Of a DNA stretch of 64,000 bases, positions 11,078-24,039 are shown one piece after another. The position numbers and the translations under genes were made by a program. The DNA comes from Hanleya hanleyi (taxonomy: Eukaryota > Mollusca > Polyplacophora > Lepidopleurida > Hanleyidae): assembly GCA_036873755.1 (NCBI GenBank), contig JAVTVY010020625.1, positions 1-64,000 on the forward strand. Reading direction: 5' to 3'. How positions within the stretch are numbered: position 1 is the stretch's first letter; each line of letters opens with the position of its first letter. The notes under the pieces are model-generated. The model did not search any database, was not told the DNA's origin, and saw nothing but the letters and a program-made list of their open reading frames with translations.

Positions 11078-14006
11078 TTACAACTCTATGCTCCATATGC
11101 CCACCCCTATGGGCTAGTATAAAAGAGCATATAGGTAGGCATGTCTCCAGTGCGCAGCTGACCGAAACTGCGCTTTCTCTACTACTTATGACATCACAGT
11201 TGACGTGACACCACGGCTCGGAAACATCCACAGCGTGAGCTCGTTCTTCCCCACATACCCGCCGATATGGCCGCCGCATTAGAGTGTATAGATACGTATG
11301 TCCCCCAGTGCGCATCTGAACATGTGCTTTTACCACTACTTCCCGAGTGCGCATGCGCAGCATGACGTCACCGTCATACCACGGTCCAGAGACCGTACTC
11401 TACACTGGGATCCTGTTCATCCCCACATACCTGCCTATATGGGCCAGTGTATAAGGGTATATAGATACGCGTGTTCCTAGTTCGCTTTCTATACTACTCC
11501 TGGGCAGGCATGCGCACCATGCCATCACACCAGGGACAGCTCTCCAGTCTTAGTCTACACCGATAACGTCACACAATCTTCTCTGGAGTCAGTCCAAGTG
11601 GTCATGGATGCACTACGTGAATCTTATCCCAGGTTCAAGTTACAACGCATATAAGGGAAGTGGGAAGAGGTGCCGACATACTGACAGAGCCACATGACTT
11701 TACAGAATAGTCTTCTGGTTAACCTATTCTAAAGCACATACCAAGAATCTAACGATTCGTGATATGTATTGTATCTCAGATATGCTTTTATTGTACCTGT
11801 TCATGTGGCAACTTGGATGACATGACCACACGGTCCCTAGCACCGGCATAAGCGGTATTAGATACAAATCTAGAGAGCTATGATGGAAATGCTCTGACAA
11901 CTCATATATTGGTAATTGGTGAGCTGTGTCGCTGTGACAACTCGTACACTGGGGATTGGTGAGCTGTATCGTAGTCAGATGAAAATGACGGCATTTAACA
12001 CAAAAGACTAGTCTTCAAGGTCCGATGTCGACCCAGCATCAACTTTCCACAATGCCAACATATATGAATGACCAAACGGTCTGTACAGGGGGCGGGCCTT
12101 GGGGACGAAACGTCCACCAGCAGAATCTCGCCATATACCCAGGTAAAATGTCACACCACCTTCACACAATCCCATTATACCTTCATCCCCTCCCTCATCT
12201 CATCCCCCCCACGATGATGTTGGGATATTTCACAGCTTCCTGCTACTTCCAACAACCACCTCTAAGTTGGTGTTAAACCCTTAATTCCACACTGGTGGAA
12301 TGATCCCAGATAAGTAGGTTACCACGAGCCCATTTTATATTTCAGTGTGTAAAATCCAGAAACAATACTGTTAAAAGACATGACCTTAAGTCATAGATCC
12401 TCAGCTAATGACTACAAGAAAGCTGTGCTACACTGGCGTGTCCACACTGTCCAATCTAGTGACCTACAGTAGATCTGATTTGTTGCGTTCGACCTATTTT
12501 TTTTACCTTTGGTGTATATATCCAGGGTTCATCATAGATGAAGTCATTTTCCCCTGGGTACACTTACAACTCTATGCTCCATATGCCCACCCCTATGGGC
12601 TAGTATAAAAGAGCATATAGGTAGGCATGTCTCCAGTGCGCAGCTGACCGAAACTGCGCTTTCTCTACTACTTATGACATCACAGTTGACGTGACACCAC
12701 GGCTCGGAAACATCCACAGCGTGAGCTCGTTCTTCCCCACATACCCGCCGATATGGCCGCCGCATTAGAGTGTATAGATACGTATGTCCCCCAGTGCGCA
12801 TCTGAACATGTGCTTTTACCACTACTTCCCGAGTGCGCATGCGCAGCATGACGTCACCGTCATACCACGGTCCAGAGACCGTACTCTACACTGGGATCCT
12901 GTTCATCCCCACATACCTGCCTATATGGGCCAGTGTATAAGGGTATATAGATACGCGTGTTCCTAGTTCGCTTTCTATACTACTCCTGGGCAGGCATGCG
13001 CACCATGCCATCACACCAGGGACAGCTCTCCAGTCTTAGTCTACACCGATAACGTCACACAATCTTCTCTGGAGTCAGTCCAAGTGGTCATGGATGCACT
13101 ACGTGAATCTTATCCCAGGTTCAAGTTACAACGCATATAAGGGAAGTGGGAAGAGGTGCCGACATACTGACAGAGCCACATGACTTTACAGAATAGTCTT
13201 CTGGTTAACCTATTCTAAAGCACATACCAAGAATCTAACGATTCGTGATATGTATTGTATCTCAGGTATGCTTTTATTGTACCTGTTCATGTGGCAACTT
13301 GGATGACATGACCACACGGTCCCTAGCACCGGCATAAGCGGTATTAGATACAAATCTAGAGAGCTATGATGGAAATGCTCTGACAACTCATATATTGGTA
13401 ATTGGTGAGCTGTGTCGCTGTGACAACTCGTACACTGGGGATTGGTGAGCTGTATCGTAGTCAGATGAAAATGACGGCATTTAACACAAAAGACTAGTCT
13501 GCAAGGTCCGATGTCGACCCAGCATCAACTTTCCACAATGCCAACATATATGAATGACCAAACGGTATGTACAGGGGGCGGGCCTTGGGGACGAAACGTC
13601 CACCAGCAGAATCTCGCCATATACCCAGGTAAAATGTCACACCACCTTCACACAATCCCATTATACCTTCATCCCCTCCCTCATCTCATCCCCCCCACCA
13701 CGATGTTGGGATATTTCACAGCTTCCTGCTACTTCCAACAACCACCTCTAAGTTGGTGTTAAACCCTTAATTCCACACTGGTGGAATGATCCCAGATAAG
13801 TAGGTTACCACGAGCCCATTTTATATTTCAGTGTGTAAAATCCAGAAACAATACTGTTAAAAGACATGACCTTAAGTCATAGATCCTCAGCTAATGACTA
13901 CAAGAAAGCTGTGCTACACTGGCGTGTCCACACTGTCCAATCTAGTGACCTACAGTAGATCTGATTTGTTGCGTTCGACCTATTTTTTTTACCTTTGGTG
14001 TATATA
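11035..14006. repeat. 1486-bp tandem duplication, nearly identical copies
   Basis: Segment 11035-12520 is repeated at 12521-14006 with only a handful of single-base changes and one 3-base insertion/deletion near the CCCCCCCACGATG stretch. A six-base TCCAGG word sits at both left edges, and the right edges share GGTGTATATA. Each copy contains the P1 right terminal block, so the duplication happened after P1 inserted. Identical frames of 101, 60 and 83 codons in both copies are consequences of the duplication. An assembly artefact is an alternative that reads could test. Confidence 0.93.
11080..11560 (+). repeat. P1 right terminal repeat block
   Basis: Two to three roughly 190-bp units with GTATAAAAGAGCATAT or GTGTATAAGGGTATAT words, a CTGCGCTTTCTCTACTACTT word, and a compact module where TGCGCATGCGCA (11348-11359, NRF1-like) is followed by TGACGTCA (11363-11370, CRE-like). 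The block is the reverse-orientation relative of 6345-6962. A second copy lies at 12566-13046 within the tandem duplication. Confidence 0.6.
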
Positions 14007-15937
14007 TTATTTCAGCTAATTTTTGTGACCTATTTCTATGAAGTTTGAATCGGCAATCGTGACCTCATATCTGGTTCCATTCGATCCACTGAAGTTGAAC
14101 TTTAGTTTCACTATCTACTGTTATGGATTATAGGTCAGTAATACCATAACAAATGGCTTCTTATGTATCTTTGAGTGCTGCTGGAGTGATTGTGCACACA
14201 ATGTCATAGAAAAGCCTTCGATCAAGTTTATACCTCCATTTTGAGGAAGTTTTGATGATTTTGATGATAGAACGTGTCATACTGATAATGTCAATGACAT
14301 TATATTAAGAAGTACGGCATCCAAATTAACTAATTATTTGCGTATTTCTGCCATCAAATCAAATGTTATGTAATATATATGCTCATGGGCCAACTGGCTT
14401 CTTGCAGTAAACCTTTTATTTGATATCCCCTATTTTAGCAGCTCTCTCAAGAAGTAGTACTAACACTTTTAATATGTTATACAGGATATATTCCTGGATA
14501 GAATTGAGTTGAGAAATTTCGTTTGCAGTTCTTCCTTCGTCTTTGCGGTTATATCTCGAGAACCGCTGGACGTAGAGACACAATTTATAAGTGGATTTCT
14601 TTGGTCGGACGTAATAGTATAGCAGAGAAACTATTTGTAACGCCAGTGCAGTAAGTCCATTTATCGGTAACTGCTTCCCTGCCAGCCTGCCTTCGTCGTG
14701 TTAGTGAATTCCCTGATGAAAACAGAAACAAGAAATCTAAAGCTCTCGCAAGGTTCGATAAATGCCTACTGGAATGGTTGTTTTTCCCCCACATGTTTAG
14801 GTGTACTGCTTTCGATGGTTTATCTCAGAATTCACCTCCTGGTGACTGTCACTCTGAGAAGACTATATTTCTTCTGGATGTTTATAAGTCAATTTATTTT
14901 TTTGAGAACTGTTCATTTTCATCATCCTTTGCAGAAATATAAAGCTGTTCCAACAAAACTACATAATATCTTGCAATACAGTTCCTATCAACGAGCTTCA
15001 AAGGAAGAGACGATATGCCCATATTCGCTAGTATCATACTCAAATTGAGAAGGCAACGTTGTGAGATTAAATGCAGGCATTTTGTATGCAGTAATTTAAT
15101 GACGTAATTAAGTTATCTTTCATGTCGTTGTCAACTTGGCCAGAATATCAACAACACGCTGAATTTTATGTTTATAAATATTCATCGATTACAATAATAC
15201 TATTATGTGTACTAAATTAATATATTTATTATGCTTTCATTTATAATCCCTCTCCAGATCAAAAGGTATACCCCACCAGCACATGAAGGTCATATTATAG
15301 AATCAAGAATTGGTGGAGTTTGTATGTATTTTCTTATGTAGGTCGAATATGTTATGATCATATTTCTCTCTCTGTATGTAGTCTACTTCAAATCCTTTGA
15401 TCGGGAGCGCTATAAATGTCAAAACCTTCTTATTCCGATATATGTAAAGAGCGATTTTATTATACCGCTAGACCGTTCTTAATTTGAATTTACCGTCTGA
15501 AAAAGGCTGCTTTTATTAGCACGACCCCAGTACCAACGGAGTCCACATGACACCCCGTTAAAAAAGTCATCAATCATTGCGCGCCCTATATGACTTGACG
15601 TCCATCATAAACTATATTTTTGCACATGTGCCAAATTCCCATATTGTGTATGTGGTCGAGCCATGATTTAGGTCGGAAGCTTACATAAAAGCCACGATAA
15701 CAAATAAATCACAATCATACGTCAGCCATAGTCGGATATCAAATACTCATTTTACAGTTCATAAACAAAATTGAAACTTGACATTTTGATACCAAAGGGA
15801 AATAAATGTCGGGGTTCTGAGATGGAAAGAACGTGGCGCGTTTTAACGTCGATTTGACCCTCATGAGTTGCGGCTTAGAAGTAAAAGAAAATAGAAGCGG
15901 CCCTGTTATTTGAGAATCATACTCCCTAAAACTACAT
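14007..15937. other. No supported gene
   Basis: The longest frame (14698-15048, 116 codons) is hydrophobic and AT-rich with no recognisable domain or splice structure. A CTCGAGAACCGCTGG word near 14558 resembles dispersed mollusc repeats, but I cannot bound an element. Confidence 0.5.
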
Positions 15938-16215
15938 GAGTGAACTTTTCACTCAAGTAAGAGTAGAAATTGATCTCGCTCAAGTTTTGTGAAATTCACT
16001 CAAATTTCACTCAAGTTTGAGTTGATAACTCATTCCAGCTGAGTGAAGTTGATTCCACTCGAGTTTAACTCACTCAACTTGAGTGGAGCACACTTAACTT
16101 GAGCGGAACTCACTCAACTTTAGTGAAAAGTTTCACTCAAGTGCTTGAGTGGGGTGAATTTCCACTGTTACCTGAGTGAAATTTCACTCAAGCTTTTTAG
16201 AGAGTTTCGCTCAAT
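15938..16215. mobile_element. ACTCAAG/CTTGAGT hairpin element, copy 1
   Basis: About 280 bases dominated by the self-complementary words ACTCAAG, CTTGAGT and ACTCAACTTGAGTG, at least ten occurrences in both orientations, so the strand can fold many ways. A second diverged block is at 61637-61938. No coding potential and no clear target duplication. I call it a small non-autonomous foldback or MITE-like element. Confidence 0.6.
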
Positions 16216-16520
16216 GACTGGTATTAATACTGATTATACAGCAATATATTGCTCTTTATGTCAATGATATAAATCGTTCTTTGGACATATTTACATATTT
16301 GACAATTCAACCGCACCTCATGGGGCCCCACATCCCCGTTAAAACGCTCAAAACCCGCTAAAATGAAAAGCAGAAATTAACCAGTTCGTATATACGAGGC
16401 TTCAAAAATATCACTACACTGTATGTGTTCAGGCTCGTTGTGTGTTCCTCATAGGATTTAAAATAATACCGGGTACGTAAAATATAATCTTGAGGATGGT
16501 TTCCCATGAACCGAATTTCA

Positions 16521-16604
16521 TTCAACGTGGAACGTATCGAGTTCGACATGGAACGGATTCAGTTCGGCATGGAACGGATTTAGTTCGGCATGGAACGAAT
16601 CCAG
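16521..16604. repeat. 21-bp tandem repeat, four copies
   Basis: Four units of the type GGCATGGAACGGATTTAGTTC. The minus-strand frame across it (16522-16752) reads as repeated VPCRTKS-type words and is a repeat by-product. Confidence 0.85.
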
Positions 16605-17547
16605 TTTGATTCCATATTTGGTTCCACCTGTTCGACAGTGTTGAACAAATAACCAACATTTCCGAGAGTGTGACGATGTGTACACGATTGCACGATGTGG
16701 TGGCTCTTTGCATGGAAAACGGAGAAACCAGTCTTCCTCGTCGTCCGTTCATTGGCTGTTATTTTTAGCAGACTGTTCAAATATTAGCTGCATATCTCCG
16801 TTTCAGGCAAGGCCTCTATATACCTGCCTGGATGGTTTCTTATTACTTATTCCTTGCATTTATCTGTTAATATAGTAGTATTTCATTGTTTACTTCCATT
16901 GAATCTAAATTACCCGTATTCCGTATGAATGTATTACGAATACATGTGTATTATACACAGTATTAGTTCATAAACTATAGTTACCGCGTATTAAAATAAT
17001 CACATCAGCATTAAAACAATAGTCTCCGAATTGAAGATGTAATCAGCCTCAAACAGTCGTAATTTGGAGGTTTGTAGTCCATCTTATGTTGTCACAAAAA
17101 TTGACCAACCTTGATCACGAATCAGAAACAAATATGACATCTTGAATCAAAATGAATCCATTGTTTTCGACATCGCCATATGTGATTTGACGATATATCA
17201 AAATACCATTCTGGTTTGAAGGATATAATCTCATATTTTGAGATAGATAACTAATTTCCACCAAAAATCAACAAAGACAATAAACAACCGAAATCCCAAT
17301 TTCAAACTTCCCTTGACGCTGCCCTGTGTGACGCTGACAACTTGGAATTTTTTTCTATATGAAACACAGGTTTTCTTGAAGAACTACATGTTTTGCTTCA
17401 TAAACGTGGCAGCAATTAAGAGGAAACTTCGACATCAAGTATTTTGCCCATTTACCATTGGCAACTATAGGAAGAAATGTCCCAGTAAATGATGTCCTTT
17501 TCCATATGTTTCTCATCTGGAATTATATCTTACAAATTTACAAGTTA
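16605..17547. other. No gene or repeat seen
   Basis: AT-rich sequence with no open frame that can be supported. Confidence 0.5.
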
Positions 17548-17859
17548 CACAGCCAGAAAAAAGGTGATACTTATCACCCTAAAATGGTGATGACAGCATC
17601 ACCCCCCAAAAAGGTGATGAGTTAGAGCCATTACCCATGTCCACCGTCGCCTTAAAAGGGTGATGGCTATCACCTAAAAGGGTGATCAGCAACGAGTGCA
17701 AATTTTAATGTCATCGCCCTAAAAGGGTGACGACCTGGCAATATCATCCTAAAAGGTTGGCGACATTAGCCATCACCCTTTTTCATCACCTTCAAATGGT
17801 GATGAACAGGCATCATCACCATAAAAAGGTGATGGGCCATCACCCTTTTTCTGGCTGTG
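17548..17859. mobile_element. GGTGAT/ATCACC hairpin MITE, intact copy
   Basis: The element starts ACACAGCCAGAAAAAAGGTG and ends with the inverse complement CACCCTTTTTCTGGCTGTGT. Its body is an alternation of AAAAGGGTGAT and ATCACCCTTTT words, more than a dozen in both orientations. The length, inverted termini and lack of coding match a MITE. I could not settle the target-site duplication. A degraded relative lies at 63321-63520. Confidence 0.75.
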
Positions 17860-19762
17860 TACAATTCCGAAAAAATGTCTTAGATGGGTTAAAAGATACA
17901 CGTAGAAGCCGAACATTCTTTCCTTTTATACCGGTTATATAAATCACGAATGTTACTTCCGAAAATTTAGCAATTTTGATGCTGGTTATATGTTTCAAGT
18001 ATTACGGTATTGTTTGGTTAATATTTGCATGAATTAATTTATCAACAACATACAACAACAACCTTTTATTTATAGACCTACATGACAAATGTATTCCAAC
18101 TAAAGAAAAAAATGATATGTGTTATATTAACATTGAGGCTTTTTTGTTTTGGAATATTGATTAGAAAACTATGGATCTGCGATTTTAGTACCAGCGTCAA
18201 AGTATAATATATGCACAAGGAAGGGGCAATAAAATAGGTATATTGCTACCATAAATTTCCTCGGGCAAAGTTATCAATATATATTGCCTCTTGATATATG
18301 ATATTGAGCTGTTAATGTCGTCAACAAGATTATCTGTACGCCTCACCGAACATACTGGTACCTGTCGTTTTTCACAGGTGTGCCGTGTGAAATGTTAAGG
18401 GCCAGGTTAAACACTTACACGGTATCGGTTACCTGTGCTCGGACCGGCGTCTTAAGTTACCCCTTATCTTCGCTCGAGATCGGCTGACGACGCCCCGGGC
18501 TTCGCGACCACATAAATGATCTTCGGTCGTACAGGTATCTTGCTGTGGGCGAGATGTTGAGAAGTCGGAGATAACATTGAATGATATACCCGGGTGGCTC
18601 TCACACTGTGAAGCAGTCTTGCAGAAATTTCTATTTTTCCTGTCCTGTTGTGATGAGTTACGAAAATGATTTACTATATTTTAAGGTACATAATTCAACG
18701 CACCAGTTTGTTGGCAGAGTACTTGAAATGGTGCTGGAGTCGTGTCCTGTGCCCAGGTCAGCCTGTGTTTGTCTGTCAAGTCTAACCATAGACATCATGC
18801 AGCAACTACTAATGGGAATAGCTGGACCATTGCATTACAAGGGATTTTACAGTTTACCGTTTGTGGCTGATGTGATGTTTACAAACACGCCATGTTGCTC
18901 TGGCAAAGGTGTGAAGTTGAACAGTTTTGTTGTGTCTGAAGTTGCAAATTTGCAAGTTAACTTCGACTGTCACGCTGATCTCTGATTGGGTGATGGGCTT
19001 TCAAACAGCCACTCAGCTAATGAAAATCAAAGAAACACACCAAACGAAATAAACATATTATCAGAAGTTGGCAACTTCAGATAGGAGGTGCAAATTTCTT
19101 GTCACGGAAAGATATCTTGACAAACTATTATGAAATCATCTGTAAGAGTTGTCAGGTCACCAGCTAATGTCACAATTGCGTCATTAGCGGTTATTCAAGG
19201 TAGTGACGTTAGCTGGCGACTTTGTGCACAGATTCAACTTCTAGTGACACAATTGCGACAAATGTTTCATTAGTTTTGTTGATATTGCATTTCCGCGTAC
19301 CTTAGGAGCTACTTATGACGCAATTGCGACAATTGTGTCTGCAAGTTTTCGGATCACCAGCGAAATTGTTAGAAAAGCAGGCGACTCTGTCAATCTACCA
19401 ACGATACAATGTGTAAGCAATAATGTAACACACAAGTAAGCGCTCAGAATTTAACTTATGATTCATAAAAACGTCACAGGCGTCACCAAAGTCAAACAAC
19501 GAAACTAAATGTGACTAGATGGATTTCTAATTCTGCGTGGAAACGGAGATAGCATATGTTCAACCTGTAATCATCTTGGTCATCTATATAAGCGGTAAGA
19601 CATGGATGGCGAACTATACGCAAAGGCCTGTGTGTTGGATTGTGTTTGTATCGATTAATTTCTGGTTGCATGCTTGTTGACATTAGTGGTTGATAGATAT
19701 ATTTATTTGCCATATAAGGCGCCACACTTGGAGCGAGTACATGTATATAAAAATTACAAAGG
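17860..19762. other. No supported gene
   Basis: A 134-codon frame at 18581-18985 begins MIYPGGSHTV and ends CHADL. It has several cysteines but no family I recognise and no visible signal peptide. A GC-richer patch at 18410-18520 could be a promoter region (weak). Words with GACACAATTGCG recur at 19160-19340. Confidence 0.4.
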
Positions 19763-19880
19763 ACATAAAATATACATAGCATAAGAGCACAATTATATTA
19801 AAAGCACAATCACATTACGTTCAAAGGACATAAAATATATATAGCATAAGAGCACAATTATATTAAGAGCACAATCACAT
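19763..19880. repeat. Tandem duplication of a 60-80-bp AT-rich unit
   Basis: Two copies of a segment with AGGACATAAAATATA, TAGCATAAGAGCACAATTAT and AGAGCACAATCACATT-type words. No gene. Confidence 0.7.
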
Positions 19881-20427
19881 TTGAGAAGAATTACACAATT
19901 ATATTACATTAAAAATAATTACATACCCCTATAAAAGCACCATGGCCCCAGACAAAACCCCATGATTCTACCATGGTTAAGCATGACAAAACCATGGTTT
20001 TCTGGTCGAAAACAAGGCACACCTCCATAAGAGTAAAGGCACTACTGAATGAGACAGACCTATCGTAAAAAGATACTTCTTATATTGAAGCATTCACGCA
20101 CATAGCGTGAAAATTTGTGGATTTTCGGCAAATTTGTGGATTTTCGTTGAATTGATGTAGACTGTTAACCGTCCATGTCACGATTGTATGACAATAAACA
20201 AATTGCAATACCAACTACTAATGACACGGTTATCTCAATTGTTCCATTTGTGGTTGACTCTGCTAGCAGATAACGGACAATTTCTCATCCGCAGGAACAC
20301 CTTGCCACTTTGTTCAACACAACCGAGATCGTTCATGTTTTTCTCCCCCAAAAACAACACCTGCATGATTACGCAATTCATCGATGTGACTTCAGTGGTC
20401 GGCTCCCAACAGCGAATCTATGTATAG

Positions 20428-20515
20428 CAGTAGCTAAGTTTCATAGCGTCTCTCTTCCTTGAGGGAAGGGAGATCCTTGAGGGAAGGGAGATGCTATGAA
20501 TCTTAGCTAGTATAG
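20428..20515. repeat. Short hairpin with internal 21-bp duplication
   Basis: TAGCTAAGTTTCATAGC and its near reverse complement GCTATGAATCTTAGCTA flank two copies of CTTGAGGGAAGGGAGAT. It would fold into a stem with a purine-rich loop. Confidence 0.6.
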
Positions 20516-20737
20516 CAGCAGTATTATGCAAACATATAGATGCGCTCATACTGGACCAAGGGTATCATGACATGACGAAGGGTTTAGACAGATATTTAGT
20601 TTCTGCATCCATTCGGGAATTCTCTGACAAGTTGGTAGACAAGTACAGTTGACCAATGTCCAGTTCTCCATTTAACGCTAAGTAGACGTACTTCGCCTGT
20701 CATTGCTGGTTTTATCCTGGCCAATCTTAATAAATTA

Positions 20738-20812
20738 ATATCCTATCAATGCTCCCCAATCGTACATGTCGCTATATAAGCGACATATCCAAATGGGGAG
20801 CAGATAGGATTT
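20738..20812. repeat. Compact 75-bp hairpin
   Basis: ATCCTATC...TGCTCCCCA pairs with TGGGGAGCAGATAGGAT, and inside it GTCGCTATATAAGCGAC is a second perfect stem. Mini-MITE or small hairpin RNA precursor are both possible; nothing in the sequence decides. Confidence 0.6.
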
Positions 20813-20840
20813 AATTTTAATTAGATTGTATCCTGGCGTT

Positions 20841-20867
20841 ACAATACAATACAATACAATACAATAT
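20841..20867. repeat. ACAAT pentanucleotide microsatellite
   Basis: About five ACAAT units followed by ATGTTTATTGCAC, a form often seen at the 3' end of dispersed repeats. Confidence 0.8.
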
Positions 20868-20934
20868 GTTTATTGCACGACTCGTAAAATGGTAGACACG
20901 AGGAATTTGTTTGCCTATCCATTACGTCAGATCA

Positions 20935-21085
20935 CAGGGGCTCGTTACCGTTGTTAAATGGTTAAATAGGTTGATTATAGGGGGGGGTGGAGGTCGGTAA
21001 TAAAAGAGGCTCTTTTATTACCGACCTCGACCCCCCCCCCTATAATCAACCTATTTAACCATTTAACAACGGTAACGAGCCCCTG
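20935..21085. repeat. Nearly perfect 74-bp-arm palindrome
   Basis: Arms 20935-21008 and about 21010-21085 are reverse complements over their whole length except in the run of G/C and one base near the run, with essentially no loop (AGAG-G-CTCT centre). The arms include GGGGCTCGTTACCGTTG. The near identity implies recent origin. Confidence 0.92.
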
Positions 21086-22069
21086 TGCGTCGGATCAAAG
21101 AAATCCATCTATTGCGCAATCCATATATATGTTTTTCCCCAAAACAACAGCTGCACGATTGCGTAATAGATAGATTTTTTTCTAACAAACAACACCTGCA
21201 AAACAAATGCTTGTCCAATACATATAGGTGACGCTTTCGCAACATAGACAATCGTCAATGGTCGCTCCTCCACCTGCACACGCCATTTATTAAATGCTGC
21301 TGTTCTTACACTGCTTACAGGAACTCTCGTGCTGCTGAACAAACCATAAAACACGCAACAAGTGAAAACGAAACCATTGTTGTCTTTAAATAACCTAGTT
21401 TTGACGAGTATTATGCAATTCAACAGTTCGTTAAATCATTCTCTGCACGAATATTTACATTGTATTGCGTTTGCACCGTATACGGGTATAATTAACCTTG
21501 TATGAAGGCAATTGACCTGGCATTTCTGTCAATTATGACGTAATAGCGTTCTACCACGTGCACCTGGGTAGAAGAATGAATCATTGGTCTATTGGTAATA
21601 ATACATGCTATGTAATATTTCGCCAATTGTGCGAATAGAAGGTTAGATATTTTTCTGATAAGAATGTGAGAATTACCCTGATGAGTGGGATCTGATTATG
21701 TGTGGGGCAGTTTGAGAGGAACGGCCTGTTCGCACGACCAATGCCCATCGCGGTGCGATGAAGTGCTCAAGTACATCCATCCATCCATCCACCCAGTGCA
21801 GGGAGCGAAATTCGTCAAAGAACAACAGTTCATGGCAATCCCATGGCAAATCGTGTTACAAAAAATCATGCTTCGTTATATTTCTGTCAAACTGGTATTG
21901 GTTAGCCAAATTTCAGTGTGGTCTCGACTATCAAACTCTGTTCGATCACATGATAACCGGAACACAAGAGGCGAGGATGAACGTTATACGGTAGCTCGCC
22001 TTGCACAGAAAACACATGCAAAAATGCACTACTCTTCAAATAAATTATTATTAATGCTCAGCCAACATG
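21086..22069. other. No supported gene
   Basis: A CATC microsatellite lies at 21771-21797. Frames of 104 and 139 codons here lack motifs and overlap the repeat. Confidence 0.5.
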
Positions 22070-23880
22070 CAGGGGTTGCAGACCCACTGTGCCATGATAG
22101 ATGATAGAAACCACAGAGCATGATATGTCATGATAGATGGTAGAATGCGCAGGATATGGTATAACATATTAGATGACAAAATGCACAGAACATGATAGGA
22201 CATACATGTATTTATGTGAGGGAATCCACGGGAAAACATGATGTGAAAGATGGCAGAATGCTCAGAACATGGTATGACATAATAAATGACAGAATCTATT
22301 GAAAGACATGGAGTGATGGATGACAAAATGCACAGAAAATGTTATGACATAATAATGACATAATCCATGGAAAGACATGACGTGATAGATGACAGAATGC
22401 ACAAAACATGGTATGATATTATAGATAACAGAATCCATGAAAATACCTGGTATGATTGATGACAGAATGCTCAGAACATGGTATGACATAATAGATGACA
22501 GAATCCATGGAAGTATATGACGTGATAGATGGCAGAATGCACAGAACATGGTATGACATAATAGATGACAGAATCCATGGAAGTATATGACGTGATAGAT
22601 GGCAGAATGCACAGAACATGTTATGACATAATAGATGACAGAATCCATGGGAAGACATGGCGTGATAGATGACCAAATTCACAGAACATGGTATGACATA
22701 AAAGATGACCTAATCCATGGAAAGACATGACGTGATAGATGGCAAAATGCCCAGAACATGTTATGACATAACAGATGACAGAATCCATGGAAAGACATGG
22801 TGTGATAGATAACAAAATGCAGAGAACATGGTATGACATAATAGATGACAGATTTTATGTAGAGACAAAATGCACAGAATATATGGTATGACATAATAGA
22901 TGAGAGAGTATATGGAAAGACATGGCGTGATAGATGATAAAATGCACAGAATATGATATGACATAATAGATGACAGAATCCATGTAAAGACATGGCGTGA
23001 TAGATGATAAAATGCACAGAACATGGTGACATAATAGATGACAGAATCCATAGAAAGACATGGCGTGATAGATGATAAAATGCACAGAACATGGTATGAC
23101 ATAATAGATGACAGAATTCATGGAGAGACATGCCAAGATAAATGACAGAATGCACAGAACATATGGTATGACATAATAGATGAGAGAGTATATGGAAAGA
23201 CATGGCGTGATAGATGATAAAATGCACAGAATATGCTATGACATAATAGATGACAGAATCCATGTAAAGACATGGCGTGATAGATGATAAAATGCACAGA
23301 ACATGGTGACATAATAGATGACAGAATCCATAGAAAGACATGGCGTGATAGATGATAAAATGCACAGAACATGGTATGACATAATAGATGACAGAATCGA
23401 TGTAAAGACATGGCGTGATAGATGATAAAATGCACAGAACATGGTGACATAATAGATGGCAGAATCCATGGAAGACATGGTGTGATAGATAACAAAATGC
23501 ACAGAACATGATTTCATGTAAAGACAAAATGCACAGAACATATGGCATGACATAATAGATGAGAGAGTATATGGAAAGACATGGCTTGATAGATGACAAA
23601 ATGCACAGAATATGGTATAACATAATAGATGACAGAATCCATGTAAAGACATGACTTAATATATGACAAAATGCACAGAGCATGGTGACATAATAGATGA
23701 CAGAACCCATGGAAAGACATGGCGTGATAGATGATAAAATGCACAGAACACGGTATGACATAATAGATGACAGAATCCATGAAGAGACATGCCAAGATAA
23801 ATGACAGAATGCACAGAACATGGTATGACATAATAGATGACAGATTCCATGGAAAGTCATGGCGTGATGTATGCATTAAG
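22070..23880. repeat. 70-bp dimeric satellite array
   Basis: About 25 copies of a 70-bp unit, itself two 35-bp halves: one with ATAATAGATGACAGAATCCATGG and the other with GTGATAGATGACAAAATGC followed by ACAGAACATGG. Indels of a few bases make lengths vary. The long minus-strand frames here (up to 393 codons, reading as MSFHGFCHLLCHTMF-type words) arise because the unit has few stops on that strand. The repeats are cysteine- and histidine-rich by accident of base composition, so I do not call a protein. Confidence 0.93.
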
Positions 23881-24039
23881 GTGCAGGAATGGTTATTATT
23901 GTCTCGCATGCTATTTAGCAGATCTGCTACTTTGCAAATAATTTCTAAAATCAGTGATATTTAGAAAGGGGTGTGCTACTTTGAAGATAATTTCTAGGAT
24001 TACTGCTAGTTAGCACTTTGACTTGCCTGTTCCCAAAGG

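Larger units (their letters stand above)
6345..11560. mobile_element. P1: degraded Polinton-related element
   Basis: Repeat blocks of the same family sit in inverted orientation at the two ends (6345-6962 and about 11080-11560). Between them, on the plus strand, lie remains of a packaging-type ATPase (6963-7267) and of a second protein (8563-8905) that are also found together in P2. The termini are only approximate because the end sequences have diverged and I found no clear target-site duplication. The ATPase relic starts directly at the edge of the left terminal block with its N-terminal half missing, which suggests an internally deleted derivative. No polymerase, integrase or capsid gene was seen. 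Confidence 0.55.

Noticed and set aside
14698..15048. 116-codon frame
   Set aside because: No start context, motif or splice signals; AT-rich chance frame.
18581..18985. 134-codon frame
   Set aside because: No family recognised and no supporting signals beyond length; kept only as a remark.
22679..23860. 393-codon minus-strand frame, Cys/His-rich
   Set aside because: It follows the 70-bp satellite exactly and is broken into shifted pieces by unit-length changes; composition is due to the repeat.
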